Assembly: GCA_035465395.1 (NCBI GenBank)
Contig: DATHRK010000006.1
Coordinates: 73,730-137,729 of the forward strand
Direction: 5' to 3'
Length of the DNA stretch: 64,000 bases
From: DATHRK01 sp035465395
GTDB taxonomy: Bacteria; Gemmatimonadota; Gemmatimonadetes; Longimicrobiales; RSA9
Under the pieces are notes generated by a model, which searched no databases, was not told the origin of the DNA, and worked only from the letters and a program-made list of their open reading frames with translations. The position numbers were made by a program, and so were the translations under genes. Shown here piece by piece: positions 44,137-53,477 of the stretch (positions within the stretch are counted from its first letter, which is position 1; each line of letters begins with the position of its first letter).

Positions 44137-45359
44137 GCGGCGCCCCCCGCCGCCCGTGTGAGCGTCGCGAGGGAGGCCCTGGCCTGGCGTTCCCTGGAGT
44201 AACGGGGGGCAGCCGCCAGGCTCGCTGCGGCGAGCGAAGCGCGGCGGGCGGGTTCGGCCGCGAGGCGCAGCACGGCGTTCGCGAGCGCGTTCGGGTCGGC
44301 TGGCGGGACGACGATGCCGGCGCCCTCCGCGTGAACGATCGCCGACCCCTCGCCCGCCGGACCGACATAGAGGACCGGCAGACCGACCGCCATGCTCTCG
44401 AAGATCTTGGAGGGGATCACGGACGCGAAGAGCGGGTCGTCCTTGAGGTGAACGAGGCTCGCGTCGCAGACGCTCCAGTACGCCGGCATCGCCTCCTTCT
44501 CCTGGCGGTCCACGAACACCACGTTCTCCAGACCCCGCCTCTCCGCCTCCGCCATCAGGTGCGAACGCGCCGCGCCGGCGCCGACGAGCAGGAATCGCAC
44601 GCGGTTCGCCGGCACGCGTTCGGCCGCATCCAGGACGTTGTCGAGTCCGTGCGCCAGCCCGAGAGTGCCCAGGTAGCCAACGACGAAGGCATCCCCCAGT
44701 CCCAGCCGGGCGCGCAGCTCCTCGTTTGGTGCCTGGGGATGGAAGAGGCGCAGGTCTGCCCCGTTGAGGACGACATCGATCTTGGAGCCATCCACGCCCC
44801 GCGCGATCATGTCGTCGCGATAGGAAGACGTGAACGCGATGATCCGGCGCGAGGAGCGGTAAACCCACAGCTCCAGCCGCTCAAGCAGCCGGTACAAGCG
44901 GCCCCGGCCCAGCGAGGTCGTCGAGGCGATCGAGGCCGGCCACAGGTCGCGGATCTCCGCCACGTGCGGAACCCCGCGAAGCATGCCGAAGGCGGCACCC
45001 GCGGCGGCCGCCAGTAAGTGGGGCGAGGTGGAGATCGCGATGTCGGGGCGGCGCTCGAACAGGGCGAAAAACAGCGCAGACACCATGTAGGAGGCGTAGT
45101 CGAGGCTGCGTCGAACGATCCCCTCGTTGGGAGCGATGTAGGTCTTCACCCGCACGATACGAATGCCATCGCGCCGCTCGATCCTCCGCCATTCGTTGCG
45201 GTACCCGTCGTAGACCCGTCCTACCGGAAAGTTGGGCGCGCTGGCGATGATGGTGACGTCGTGTCCGGCCTCGGCCCAGATGCGCGCCCGGTCGTAGACG
45301 TGCGCGGCAGGAGCGCTGGGTTCTGGAAGGAGGTGGTCCGAGAAGAAGAGGATCCTCAT
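44133..45359 (-). CDS. WbuB-like GT4 glycosyltransferase
   Basis: 408 residues, GT-B fold. MRILFFSDHLLPEPSAPA opens the N-domain. FPVGRVYDGYRN and RDLWPASI are typical of the WbuB/amino-sugar group. The C-domain has GYLGTLGLAHGLD and the nucleotide-binding SKIFESMAVGLPVL. Transfers a nucleotide-activated sugar onto the growing lipid-linked unit on the cytosolic face. ATGA overlap with the bi-domain oxidoreductase. Confidence 0.88.
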   Translation of the reverse strand: MRILFFSDHLLPEPSAPAAHVYDRARIWAEAGHDVTIIASAPNFPVGRVYDGYRNEWRRIERRDGIRIVRVKTYIAPNEGIVRRSLDYASYMVSALFFALFERRPDIAISTSPHLLAAAAGAAFGMLRGVPHVAEIRDLWPASIASTTSLGRGRLYRLLERLELWVYRSSRRIIAFTSSYRDDMIARGVDGSKIDVVLNGADLRLFHPQAPNEELRARLGLGDAFVVGYLGTLGLAHGLDNVLDAAERVPANRVRFLLVGAGAARSHLMAEAERRGLENVVFVDRQEKEAMPAYWSVCDASLVHLKDDPLFASVIPSKIFESMAVGLPVLYVGPAGEGSAIVHAEGAGIVVPPADPNALANAVLRLAAEPARRASLAAASLAAAPRYSRERQARASLATLTRAAGGAA

Positions 45360-47617
45360 CCGTCCCACGACTGCGCGGCCTGCGAGCTCGACGCCGCGGG
45401 CGCGGCAGGCGCGACCGCGACGGGGCCACCCTCGGCCAGCGAGCGGACGATCGCGAAGGTGGCCCTGCTGGTCGCCAGGTAGGAGTCCAGCGAGGGTGGG
45501 GCACGGTGGCGGCGCAGCATGTCCAGGAACGCACGCCACTCGCCGGAGTGGCCCTTGTCCTGCCGCCACCGGCTGCGGGTCACCTTCCGGGCGCCGTCGG
45601 CGTAGCACTCCAGGCGTCGGAAGTCGTCCAGTACGGCCGAGCGGCCCCGTCCGATTACCTCGATCCGCTCCTTCGGCATTCGACGATCCCCGGCGGCGGA
45701 GTACGCGACGGTGCCCACCGATCCATCGCGATAGCGAAGGCTCGCCACGAGGTCGTCGGCGGCTGCGTCGGCGCGCCCGCCCGCCGCGTACGCGAAGGCC
45801 TCGACCGGATCCGAACCGCACAGGAAGGCCATGAGGTCGACGAAGTGACAGACCTCCCCGATGATCCGCCCCCCGCCCACGTCCAGGTCGTGCACCCAGT
45901 GTGTCGGCGGCACCGCGCCGGCGTTGACCCGGATCTGCATGACGAGGCTGCCGCCTTCGGGCGCGCGGGAAAAGAAGCGCTCGAGCTCCGCGGCGAGAGG
46001 CGCATAGCGCCGGTTGTAGCCGACGAACAGAAGGCGGTCCGACGCCGCGCGAGCCGCGACCTCGACGGTCTGGAGACCCGCCTCGTCGAGCGCCAGTGGC
46101 TTCTCGCAGAACACGTGCTTCCCGGCGGCCAGGGCCTCCGCCGTCTGCGCGGCGTGCAGGTCGTGGCGAGTCGCGATGGCCACCACATCGACGGTCGGAT
46201 CGCCGAGCAGCCGCCCGGCATCGGTCGCCGGGTAGTCGAAGCCGAACCGCTCGGCGGTGGCGTTCGCGGACACCCCCGTCGACGCCACGACGCCCACCAG
46301 GCGCAACCCCTCCACCCTGCCCATCGCGGGAAGGAGGGTCCCGGTCGCAAAGGCCCCGGCTCCCAGGAAGCCCACCCCGACCCGAGCCTCACTGCCGCCG
46401 GCTCCGGGTGCCTCCGCCGGGGGGGCGCCCCCATCCTCGGTTCGAGCGCGGGCAGCGGGCGCGGCGTCGCTCGGCGGGGCCGCCTCTCCCCCGGCAGCGC
46501 CGGGATAGGTGATGACGATCGCCAGGGGCGCTTCCGGCCCCGACCCGATCGCCTCGTACGCATCCACTGCGTCGGCGATCCCGCAGCGGCGCGTGATCAG
46601 AGGCTCGACAGCCACCGAGCCCGCGCGCAGGAGCTCCAGGAACGCCTTCATGTTCCGGTTCTCCGTCCAGCGTACGTATCCGAGTGGATAGTCCTCTCCG
46701 CCCTCCTCGTAGGCGGGGTCGTAGCGCCCGGGACCGTAGCTCCGGCTCACCCGGAACGAGAGTTCCTTCGCGAAGAACGGGCGCCGGTCGAGCTCCAGGC
46801 CCACCGCGCCCACGAGCACGATGCGGCCGCGGTCCCGGCACACCTCGGCTGCCCGGTCGATCGGATCGTTCGACGAGGTCGCGGCCGCGATCAAGACGAC
46901 GTCGGCGCCGGCCCCCTCCGTGGCGTCGGCGACGGCCCGGGGGGCGTCGCCAGGGGAGACGGCGCGCTCGGCGCCGAGCGTCTCGGCGAGCCGCGCGCGG
47001 GAGGCGTCGGGATCGACGCCGATCACCCGGCAGCCTCCGGCGCGTGCGATCTGCACCGCCAGGAGCCCGATCAGCCCGAGGCCGCTCACGACGACGGTCT
47101 CCCCCAGGGTGGGCTCGGCCAGGCGGAAGCCGTGCAGAGCGATCGCCCCGATGGTGGAGAAGGCCGCCTGCTCGGCCGAGACCCCGTCGGGAACGACCGC
47201 TACGAGGTTGCGCGGCACGCGGACGATCTCCGCGTGCGAGGCGTACCCGGCGCCGGCGCACGCCACCAACGCACCCGCCGGTACGCCTGCGACATCCGCG
47301 TGGCTTGCGAGGATCGTCCCGGCGCTCGAATAGCCGGGCGTCAACGGGGCGTCCAGACGGGAGCGAGCCAACTCGTAGGTGCGCAGAACGCCCTCGCTCT
47401 GGACCTTCCGCAGCAGCTGCCGGACCAGGTCCGGCCTCGCCGCGGCCTTCCCCAAGACGTTCTTCCGGGCGAACTCGATCGCGGCGCGCTCGGTCCCGGT
47501 GGAGATGACGGAGGCGGCCGTTTCGACGATGACGGTACCGGGCAGGAGGGAGGGCGGCGGCACGTCGACCACCCTGGCCTCGCCCCCGTCGGCGGACTGC
47601 ACGAGCTGCTTCACCAT
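45356..47617 (-). CDS. bi-domain oxidoreductase (zinc-type alcohol dehydrogenase fused to Gfo/Idh/MocA)
   Basis: 753 residues, two enzymes in one chain. Residues 1-365 form a medium-chain dehydrogenase (MVKQLVQSADGG, ISTGTERAAIEFARK, GLGLIGLLAVQIARAGG). A Pro/Ala-rich linker at about 370-410 joins it to a Gfo/Idh/MocA-type oxidoreductase (VGFLGAGAFATGTLLPA, VFCEKPLALDEAG, HWVHDLDVGGGRIIGEVCHF). The first domain's catalytic metal ligands are not obvious by eye. Such fusions sit in capsule/O-antigen loci near a heparinase-family gene. Reaction unknown, probably redox editing of a sugar. The gap to the next upstream gene is 106 bases. Confidence 0.87.
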   Translation of the reverse strand: MVKQLVQSADGGEARVVDVPPPSLLPGTVIVETAASVISTGTERAAIEFARKNVLGKAAARPDLVRQLLRKVQSEGVLRTYELARSRLDAPLTPGYSSAGTILASHADVAGVPAGALVACAGAGYASHAEIVRVPRNLVAVVPDGVSAEQAAFSTIGAIALHGFRLAEPTLGETVVVSGLGLIGLLAVQIARAGGCRVIGVDPDASRARLAETLGAERAVSPGDAPRAVADATEGAGADVVLIAAATSSNDPIDRAAEVCRDRGRIVLVGAVGLELDRRPFFAKELSFRVSRSYGPGRYDPAYEEGGEDYPLGYVRWTENRNMKAFLELLRAGSVAVEPLITRRCGIADAVDAYEAIGSGPEAPLAIVITYPGAAGGEAAPPSDAAPAARARTEDGGAPPAEAPGAGGSEARVGVGFLGAGAFATGTLLPAMGRVEGLRLVGVVASTGVSANATAERFGFDYPATDAGRLLGDPTVDVVAIATRHDLHAAQTAEALAAGKHVFCEKPLALDEAGLQTVEVAARAASDRLLFVGYNRRYAPLAAELERFFSRAPEGGSLVMQIRVNAGAVPPTHWVHDLDVGGGRIIGEVCHFVDLMAFLCGSDPVEAFAYAAGGRADAAADDLVASLRYRDGSVGTVAYSAAGDRRMPKERIEVIGRGRSAVLDDFRRLECYADGARKVTRSRWRQDKGHSGEWRAFLDMLRRHRAPPSLDSYLATSRATFAIVRSLAEGGPVAVAPAAPAASSSQAAQSWDG

Positions 47618-47723
47618 GCCACCCCCACCCCGTCGCGCACACGGACGGACGGCGCGCCGCACGAGCGGGCCGCTCCGGGCCCGAAGGTACCGGCCCCGGG
47701 CCGGGGCCGCCACACGTCCGCGC

Positions 47724-48935
47724 TCACCCCCTGGGCGCCGTACGTGCGCCGGACAGACCCGGGTCCAGCAGGCGCTTCCCTGCGGCCATCACGACCTCGG
47801 GCGCGTGCGCCGCGGATACGAATTGTCGCCCCGCCCGACCGACCGCCAGCGCGCGGGCCGGGGCGCCTACCGCCTCGACGATCCGGGCCGCCATCGCCTG
47901 GGCATCCTGCTCGACGTGGCAATGCACCCGCGGATGCACAGCGATCCCCTCCACGCCCTTCGGCGTCGTCACCAGGCAGCGTGCGGCGGCCATTGCCACC
48001 AGGCTCTTGATCTTCACCCCGGACCCGACCTGTTGCGGGTTCACGAAGACCGTGCCGCGGCGCAACACCTCGCGGTCGTCCTCCACGAACCCCAGCCCGC
48101 TCACTCCGGCCGCGTCGCGACGCAACCGTTCCGTGCCGCGGCCGGCGAGGACGAGTCGCGCGTCCGGCGCCGCCAGGCGGACGTCGGGCCACACCGCGTC
48201 GAGGAACCAGCGCAGGCCGTGGCCTTTGCGCAGATCCGCACTGCCGACGTGCACGACCGTGCTCGGGTCCCCCGGGGGGACTCCGCCGTAGCGATCGACA
48301 TCTATGGCCACCGGCAGCACGCCGTCGGGCGCGCGGCCGTAGCGGCGCAGCACCTCTTCCGCGTCTCGCCCGCTGAGCGTCCACACGCGGTCGAGACGGT
48401 GGACGGTCTGCCGTTCGAACCTGCGGATCCGGCCTCTCTCCCATGCCCAGGGTATCCGCGCCACCCCTCGGCCGAGCCCCTCGAAGACTTCTCCTAGCAC
48501 GTTGTGACAGCGAGCGATCGTGCGAACCTGCAGGTGACTCGAGCGTAGCTCTGCGAGGCCACCGGCGGTGACGAGATCCTCATAGAGGACCGTCACCTCG
48601 GCGTGGGTCCGAGCGACGTCGCGGACGACGCTCAGGACGGTTTTCACGCCGGGGGCGAGGCGGCGGAGGATGGCGGGATCTCGACCGAGGAGACCCGCCG
48701 CGAAACGCGCGAGGGGGGAGCCGGCGTCGTGCGGGAGCTCGATTCGCCGGATGCCGCCGCCGGTGCTGCCCGCGGGGCCAGGCGCGAGCAGCACGAGGTG
48801 GTCGAAGCACGCGGAGTACACGGCGAGTCCGGAGCGCAGCGCCAGGCCGTAGCCCGTCGTCGCGCCCGGCGGCTCCGCAGCGACGACGACGACCGCTCGG
48901 GGACCGCTCCGCCCCTCCTGCTCGACCGGCTTCAG
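47724..48935 (-). CDS. GT4-family glycosyltransferase with probable CTG start
   Basis: 403 residues from CTG. The C-domain has VVHVGSADLRKGHGLRW, VSGLGFVEDD and GSGVKIKSLVAMAAARCLVTT, the GT4 nucleotide-sugar pocket. The first ATG/GTG/TTG in this frame is GTG at 48821, which would start inside the fold. Reading further upstream gives RAVVVVAAEPPGATTGYG, a natural first strand and loop of a GT-B protein. Between the in-frame TAA at 48938 and that GTG there is no ATG, GTG or TTG. CTG at 48935-48933 overlaps the kinase stop as CTGA, the same arrangement as the NTGA junctions used at 19 other boundaries here. A frameshift or sequencing error is the alternative. Confidence 0.78.
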   Translation of the reverse strand: MKPVEQEGRSGPRAVVVVAAEPPGATTGYGLALRSGLAVYSACFDHLVLLAPGPAGSTGGGIRRIELPHDAGSPLARFAAGLLGRDPAILRRLAPGVKTVLSVVRDVARTHAEVTVLYEDLVTAGGLAELRSSHLQVRTIARCHNVLGEVFEGLGRGVARIPWAWERGRIRRFERQTVHRLDRVWTLSGRDAEEVLRRYGRAPDGVLPVAIDVDRYGGVPPGDPSTVVHVGSADLRKGHGLRWFLDAVWPDVRLAAPDARLVLAGRGTERLRRDAAGVSGLGFVEDDREVLRRGTVFVNPQQVGSGVKIKSLVAMAAARCLVTTPKGVEGIAVHPRVHCHVEQDAQAMAARIVEAVGAPARALAVGRAGRQFVSAAHAPEVVMAAGKRLLDPGLSGARTAPRG

Positions 48936-51349
48936 TTACCGGCGTCGTCGTGGCGGCGGATCAGGGCCCGCAGCCCACCGCGCGGACGATCTCCCGCCGT
49001 CGTCAGGTAGCCTGGGTAGGACCCCTCGGGCTCGGCATCTCCGACCACGACGCCGAGAACGACGGCGTCCCCCCGCCGCAACTGCTCGATCGCCCTCGCA
49101 ATCTCCCCCTTGTCGGTGACGCCGGCGCGCACGACGAGAATGACGCCGTGCGTGCGGGGGGCCAGGATCGTGGCGTCGGCGACGGGCAGGACGGGAGGCG
49201 CGACCAGAATCAGCGCATCGAACCGAGCTCGCAGCGCGTCGAGCACCCCGTCCGCGCCTGGGTTGTCCAGGAGCTCCGCCGGATGCGCCGGACGCTCGCC
49301 GGCGGCGAGCAGGCTCAGCCCCGGGACGTGGGTAGGTCGCACGGCCCCGTCCACGACCTCGCCGGCCTCCAGACACTCCCGCCATCCCGGTCCCGCGGGC
49401 AACCGGAACAGCCGGTGCTGGCTGGGCTGATGCATGTCGGCGTCGATCAGAAGCGTGCTCCGGCCTCGTTGCGCAAGCGCGACGGCCAGGTTGGCCGCCG
49501 CCACCGACGAGCCTCCGTCCGGCGAGGGGCTGGCCACGACGATCTCACTCGCACCCTCGCCGCCGCGCACGAAGCCGACGTTCGTGCGCAGGCTCCTGTA
49601 CGACTCCGCCGCGACCGAGCCCGACGCCTCGGCCACCACGAGGCCGTCGCGCCCGGACAATCCGTTGCGGACCGCGAGCGAGGGAATGCGTGCCATGGTC
49701 GGCACCCCGTAAAGATCTTCGATCCTGTCCGTCGGTTGGAGCCGGGGGTCTGCCGCGTCGCGCAGGTAGGCGAGCGCCAGGCCCAGCATCAGCCCCAACA
49801 CCGCCGCCAGGGCGAGGTTGCGCACTGGTCGGGGGCTGTCGGGCTCCAGTGCCTGGATGGCGTACTCCACGATCCGCACGCTCGAGTCGTCGATGGCCGC
49901 CGCGACTTCGGCCTCCTTCAGCCGGGTGGACAGGAGCTTGTACAGCTCGCTCAGGAGGTCCGCCTGACGAAGCAGGCGGGCGAAGCGGATCTGGCGCGCG
50001 GGTACGCGCTCGAGCTCGCTTCCGAAGCGACCGAGCGCGTCGTCCAGGGCGGCGATCTGCCTTTCGATCGACCCCAGGTAGTTGCGCCCGATCGATGCCA
50101 ACTGACCCTCGAGCTGGTCGATGCGCTCGTCCAGCGCGATCACGTCCGGGTGGTTGGGAGTGAAGCGGACCAGGAACTCGTTGCGCGCGCGGTCGGCTTG
50201 GATGAGCTCCTCGAGAATCCCCGCGACAGCGTCGTTCCGGAAGAACGTCGGGAAAGACGCGAGGCGTCGGTAGTCCGGCGGCCCCGAGCCCTGCTCGATG
50301 TCGCTGATGAGCTCGCTCAGCGCGGCCCGCTCGGTGTCGAGACCGGTGCGCTCGGTCTCGAGACGGGCGAGTCGCTCGACCTGAGCCTCGGCCTCCGCGT
50401 CGAGCGCCACGATCTGCTCGCCCTCGCGGAAGCCGCGCATCTCCTCCTCGACCGCCTCCAGACGCACGCGGGTGTCCTCCACCTGCTCCGACAGGAATCC
50501 GACGGTGCTCCGCGCGTCGGCGCGGTTGGTCTCGTCCCGGCGCCGGATGAACGCCTGCGCCATGGCGTTGGGTACCTCGGCCGCGAGCACGATGTCCGTG
50601 CTGCGGTAACCTACACGAATGACATCGGCGTCGCGGTCGGGCCGCGTGACGGACATGTCCTCGAACAGATCCTCGACCGCCTCCTGGAACAGGACCGTCT
50701 CAAGGTCGACGGAGGTCGGCAGCGGGTCCCCCTCGCGGTCCCGCCCCCGCGCCAGGTCGGCGAGCACTAACGTCCCTCCCGGAATCTCGATGGGCTCGCC
50801 CGGAGCAAACTCGCGATCCAACGGAGGCGTGTCCCCACCCGCGGCGCGGATCCGGTACCGGCCTCCCACGGCGGGGCGGATGCTGTACTCCGCTTCGATC
50901 GTGTTGCGGCCGAACTCGAGCGAAGCGAAGAGCAACTCCCTCGGTATCTCTTTGGGATCTTCGACGCGCACGTGCAGATCCAGCTCGTCGACCACGTCTT
51001 CGGCGGTGGGCCGGGTCCGCAGCATTCGCATCTCCGTCTCGATCTCGCCCCCTCCCGCCAGATTGGTGAGCGCCTCGAGACCGGACGGCGCGATGAGGCC
51101 GCCCTCCTTTTCGTCGACGCGGATCAGCGCGCTCGCGTCCCACACCGGCGCCACAAGCAGCGTGTAGACGGAAGCCGCGAGAACGGCGACGACGGTGACC
51201 CCGACGATGGAACGCCAGCGCCGCGCGATCAGGCTCCGGAAGCGGGGCAGATCCAGCTCCCCCGCCTCCGCATCCGGACGGGGCGGGGTTCCGTGGCCCA
51301 CGGCCGGAAAGCGTTCCGGTCCGATCGGCGTCGGGAGCCGCCGGTTCAT
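48932..51349 (-). CDS. Wzc-like polysaccharide co-polymerase with degenerate tyrosine-kinase domain
   Basis: 805 residues. First membrane helix at about 45-65 and second at about 510-530, enclosing a long periplasmic coiled-coil part (Wzz-like and GNVR-like; VEDTRVRLEAVEEEMRGF). The C-terminal cytosolic domain has the BY-kinase layout: Walker A' LLIDADMHQPS is intact. However, the Walker A site near residue 610 reads SPSPDGGSSV where the family has PGEGKST, so the lysine is missing. The Walker B site near 715 reads LILVAPPVL where the family has IIDTPPV, so the Asp is Val. Only two Tyr lie in the tail. It looks catalytically dead but may still control chain length. ATGA overlap with the Wza-like gene. 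Confidence 0.85.
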   Translation of the reverse strand: MNRRLPTPIGPERFPAVGHGTPPRPDAEAGELDLPRFRSLIARRWRSIVGVTVVAVLAASVYTLLVAPVWDASALIRVDEKEGGLIAPSGLEALTNLAGGGEIETEMRMLRTRPTAEDVVDELDLHVRVEDPKEIPRELLFASLEFGRNTIEAEYSIRPAVGGRYRIRAAGGDTPPLDREFAPGEPIEIPGGTLVLADLARGRDREGDPLPTSVDLETVLFQEAVEDLFEDMSVTRPDRDADVIRVGYRSTDIVLAAEVPNAMAQAFIRRRDETNRADARSTVGFLSEQVEDTRVRLEAVEEEMRGFREGEQIVALDAEAEAQVERLARLETERTGLDTERAALSELISDIEQGSGPPDYRRLASFPTFFRNDAVAGILEELIQADRARNEFLVRFTPNHPDVIALDERIDQLEGQLASIGRNYLGSIERQIAALDDALGRFGSELERVPARQIRFARLLRQADLLSELYKLLSTRLKEAEVAAAIDDSSVRIVEYAIQALEPDSPRPVRNLALAAVLGLMLGLALAYLRDAADPRLQPTDRIEDLYGVPTMARIPSLAVRNGLSGRDGLVVAEASGSVAAESYRSLRTNVGFVRGGEGASEIVVASPSPDGGSSVAAANLAVALAQRGRSTLLIDADMHQPSQHRLFRLPAGPGWRECLEAGEVVDGAVRPTHVPGLSLLAAGERPAHPAELLDNPGADGVLDALRARFDALILVAPPVLPVADATILAPRTHGVILVVRAGVTDKGEIARAIEQLRRGDAVVLGVVVGDAEPEGSYPGYLTTAGDRPRGGLRALIRRHDDAGN

Positions 51350-52008
51350 CGGATGAGCGCCGTCGTGATGACGGCCGCGGCAGCGATGAGACTCCCCAGG
51401 AGCGCGCCCGAGCTCCGTGACAGCCAACTCTTTTCCCCGACGATGATCTCGTCGCCCGACCGGATATCGACGTTGGTGATGGAGGTGTCGCTGTCCAGCC
51501 TACGGAGGACGGCGCCGCCCCGCAGCAGCCGGACGTCCGCGGCGTTCCCCGAGGGCGCTACGCCGCCGGCGAGCCCCAACAGCTCTCTCAGCGTCACCGT
51601 GGGGTCGATCGAGTAGACGCCTGGCGCGTTCACCGCACCGAGCACCGTGACGCGCCGCAGAACGCGAAGCTCGATAGATGGGTTCTGCAGGTACGCTCGG
51701 AAGTCGCGCAGCAGGTCGTCGCGCAGGGCTTCCGCGTCCCGCCCTTCGACACGCCGGTCACCGAGCAGAGGGAAGGTCACGAAGCCCCGGTCGTCGATCG
51801 TGTACGTCCCCGACAGATCCGGCTCCCTCCAGATCTGGAGAGCGATCGCGTCCCCCGGCCGCAGGCCGGCCGTCGTCGCTGCGACGGGCGCCGGCTCGAT
51901 GGGGGCCATGGGCTCGCCCCGGCACCCGGCGAGGGCGATCACGACCACGCCCATGCCGAGGGTGCGGACGGTGCGTGGGAGGCCTGCCCTGCGGTGCTGA
52001 ATCGACAT
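51346..52008 (-). CDS. Wza-like polysaccharide export lipoprotein (SLBB)
   Basis: 220 residues. Signal sequence with lipobox IALAGC near residue 28. A polysaccharide-export domain follows (LRPGDAIALQIWREPDLSG, YTIDDRGFVTFPLLG), then one SLBB domain (VTVLGAVNAPGVYSI, LLGLAGGVAPSG). It ends in a hydrophobic segment (LLGSLIAAAAVITTALI) that could line or seal the outer-membrane pore. Shorter than E. coli Wza (about 380), with a single SLBB repeat. It is immediately upstream of the co-polymerase gene, ATGA-coupled to it. Confidence 0.9.
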   Translation of the reverse strand: MSIQHRRAGLPRTVRTLGMGVVVIALAGCRGEPMAPIEPAPVAATTAGLRPGDAIALQIWREPDLSGTYTIDDRGFVTFPLLGDRRVEGRDAEALRDDLLRDFRAYLQNPSIELRVLRRVTVLGAVNAPGVYSIDPTVTLRELLGLAGGVAPSGNAADVRLLRGGAVLRRLDSDTSITNVDIRSGDEIIVGEKSWLSRSSGALLGSLIAAAAVITTALIR

Positions 52009-52049
52009 GCGGGCCAAGCTACGGCTGGTGCCCAGTGGCCGCCACGGCG

Positions 52050-53447
52050 TCAGTCCTGGGCCGACGCCACGGTAGGCGGGCGGCCGAGGCGGTGGAGGAT
52101 GCCCGACGCGACCACGCCGTACACCAGCAAGACCGCCGACGCGGCGGCAAACGTGACCAGCGTCAGGCGGAACAAGGTCGCTGCTCCCACGACGGCGATC
52201 GCGGCTGTCGGCGCCATCAAGACCCTGACCGGCATCGACAGGTGTCGCAATGCCACGATCGACGCTGCCACGAGCACGAGGAGGCCGATCAACGTGGCCC
52301 AGGCCCCTCCCATCAAACCGAGCGGCGGCACGAGCAGGAGGTTCGCCGCCACCGTCACGACCACGGCCACCCCGGAGATGGCCGCGACCCGACCGGTCCT
52401 GCCCACTGCGCTCAGCAGGTAGCCCGCCGCCAGGTACACCGGCCGGAACCAATGGGCCAGCAGGACCACGGCGGCGATCGCCGGATCGGCTCGGACCGAG
52501 TCGGGCACCACGCCGCCCGCGACCGCGGCGAGGCCGCAGCCCACCAGACCGTAGGCGGCGGACGCGGCGATGGTGATGCCGAGGTACTCGCGAAGCGACC
52601 GCGTGGAAGCGTTCTCCTGGTACTCGCGGTAGATCAGCGGCTCGTAGGATACCGAGAGGGCCGCGGATACGAACACGACCCCTGAGCCCAGCATGTAGTA
52701 CCAGCCGTAGGAACCCACCGCCGCCAGGCCCAGGACGGCGCCGATGACCCAACGGTCCACCATGGCGATGGTGGTCATCGCCAGGAGATGCGCCGAGAGC
52801 GGCGTCCCGAACGCGAGTAGAGGTCGGATCTCCGAGCGTGCGGCGCGCAGACGCCCCTTGCCGAGGATGAGCCGGCCGAACAACCAGGCGCCGCCCGCCG
52901 CGATTCCCACCGTCATGCCGATCGGGAACGACAGCGCCCATCCCGTAGAGAACGCTACGGCCAGCGTGATCCCGAAGCGGCCGGCCCCCACCGCGAGCCG
53001 GTCCAGGACGAACGCGACCGAGTGGCCCCGCGCACGGGCGAAGGCCAGCCCGATGCGGTTCAGGTTGCTGAGCGTGACGCCCACCGTCAGCAGCCAAACA
53101 TGGGGCCACAGTGGGACGCCGAGCAGGGTCCCGTGCGATACGGAGGCAGCGATGGTGACCGCAAGGAGGGCGAGCAGGCACGCGGAGGCGGTGATCGTGG
53201 CGGCTCCCGCGACGCACGCGCCCGCTCGATCGGGATCGTCCCGATAGCCGCACCGCCAGAAGATCGCGCTGTCCTGCCCCAGCAGAAGCACGCCGACGGC
53301 GACGCTCTCGAACGTGGCCAGGAGGACCACGCTTCCGTACTCGGCCTCCCCCAGAGCCCATGGCAGCACGAAGATCGTTAGCCAGGTGAGCGCCCGTCCG
53401 AAGGTCTCGGCGGCCCCCAGGACGACCACCCCTCGCAGCGACGTCAT
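52050..53447 (-). CDS. Wzx-like oligosaccharide flippase
   Basis: 465 residues, about 12-14 membrane helices across the whole length. The pattern, with a basic loop before each bundle (FGRLILGKGRLRAARSEIRP) and a charged pair in helix 2 (YRDDPDRAGA), fits the MATE/Wzx-type polysaccharide flippases. It would move the lipid-linked unit to the periplasmic face. Lies between the Wzy-like and Wza-like genes. Confidence 0.85.
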   Translation of the reverse strand: MTSLRGVVVLGAAETFGRALTWLTIFVLPWALGEAEYGSVVLLATFESVAVGVLLLGQDSAIFWRCGYRDDPDRAGACVAGAATITASACLLALLAVTIAASVSHGTLLGVPLWPHVWLLTVGVTLSNLNRIGLAFARARGHSVAFVLDRLAVGAGRFGITLAVAFSTGWALSFPIGMTVGIAAGGAWLFGRLILGKGRLRAARSEIRPLLAFGTPLSAHLLAMTTIAMVDRWVIGAVLGLAAVGSYGWYYMLGSGVVFVSAALSVSYEPLIYREYQENASTRSLREYLGITIAASAAYGLVGCGLAAVAGGVVPDSVRADPAIAAVVLLAHWFRPVYLAAGYLLSAVGRTGRVAAISGVAVVVTVAANLLLVPPLGLMGGAWATLIGLLVLVAASIVALRHLSMPVRVLMAPTAAIAVVGAATLFRLTLVTFAAASAVLLVYGVVASGILHRLGRPPTVASAQD

Positions 53448-53477
53448 GGCGCCCCGTCACGGAACCGACAGGCCGGA

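Noticed and set aside
45506..48010. An 834-codon frame on plus opposite the bi-domain oxidoreductase
   Set aside because: Antisense by-product of GC-rich third positions; the minus-strand protein has clear motifs.
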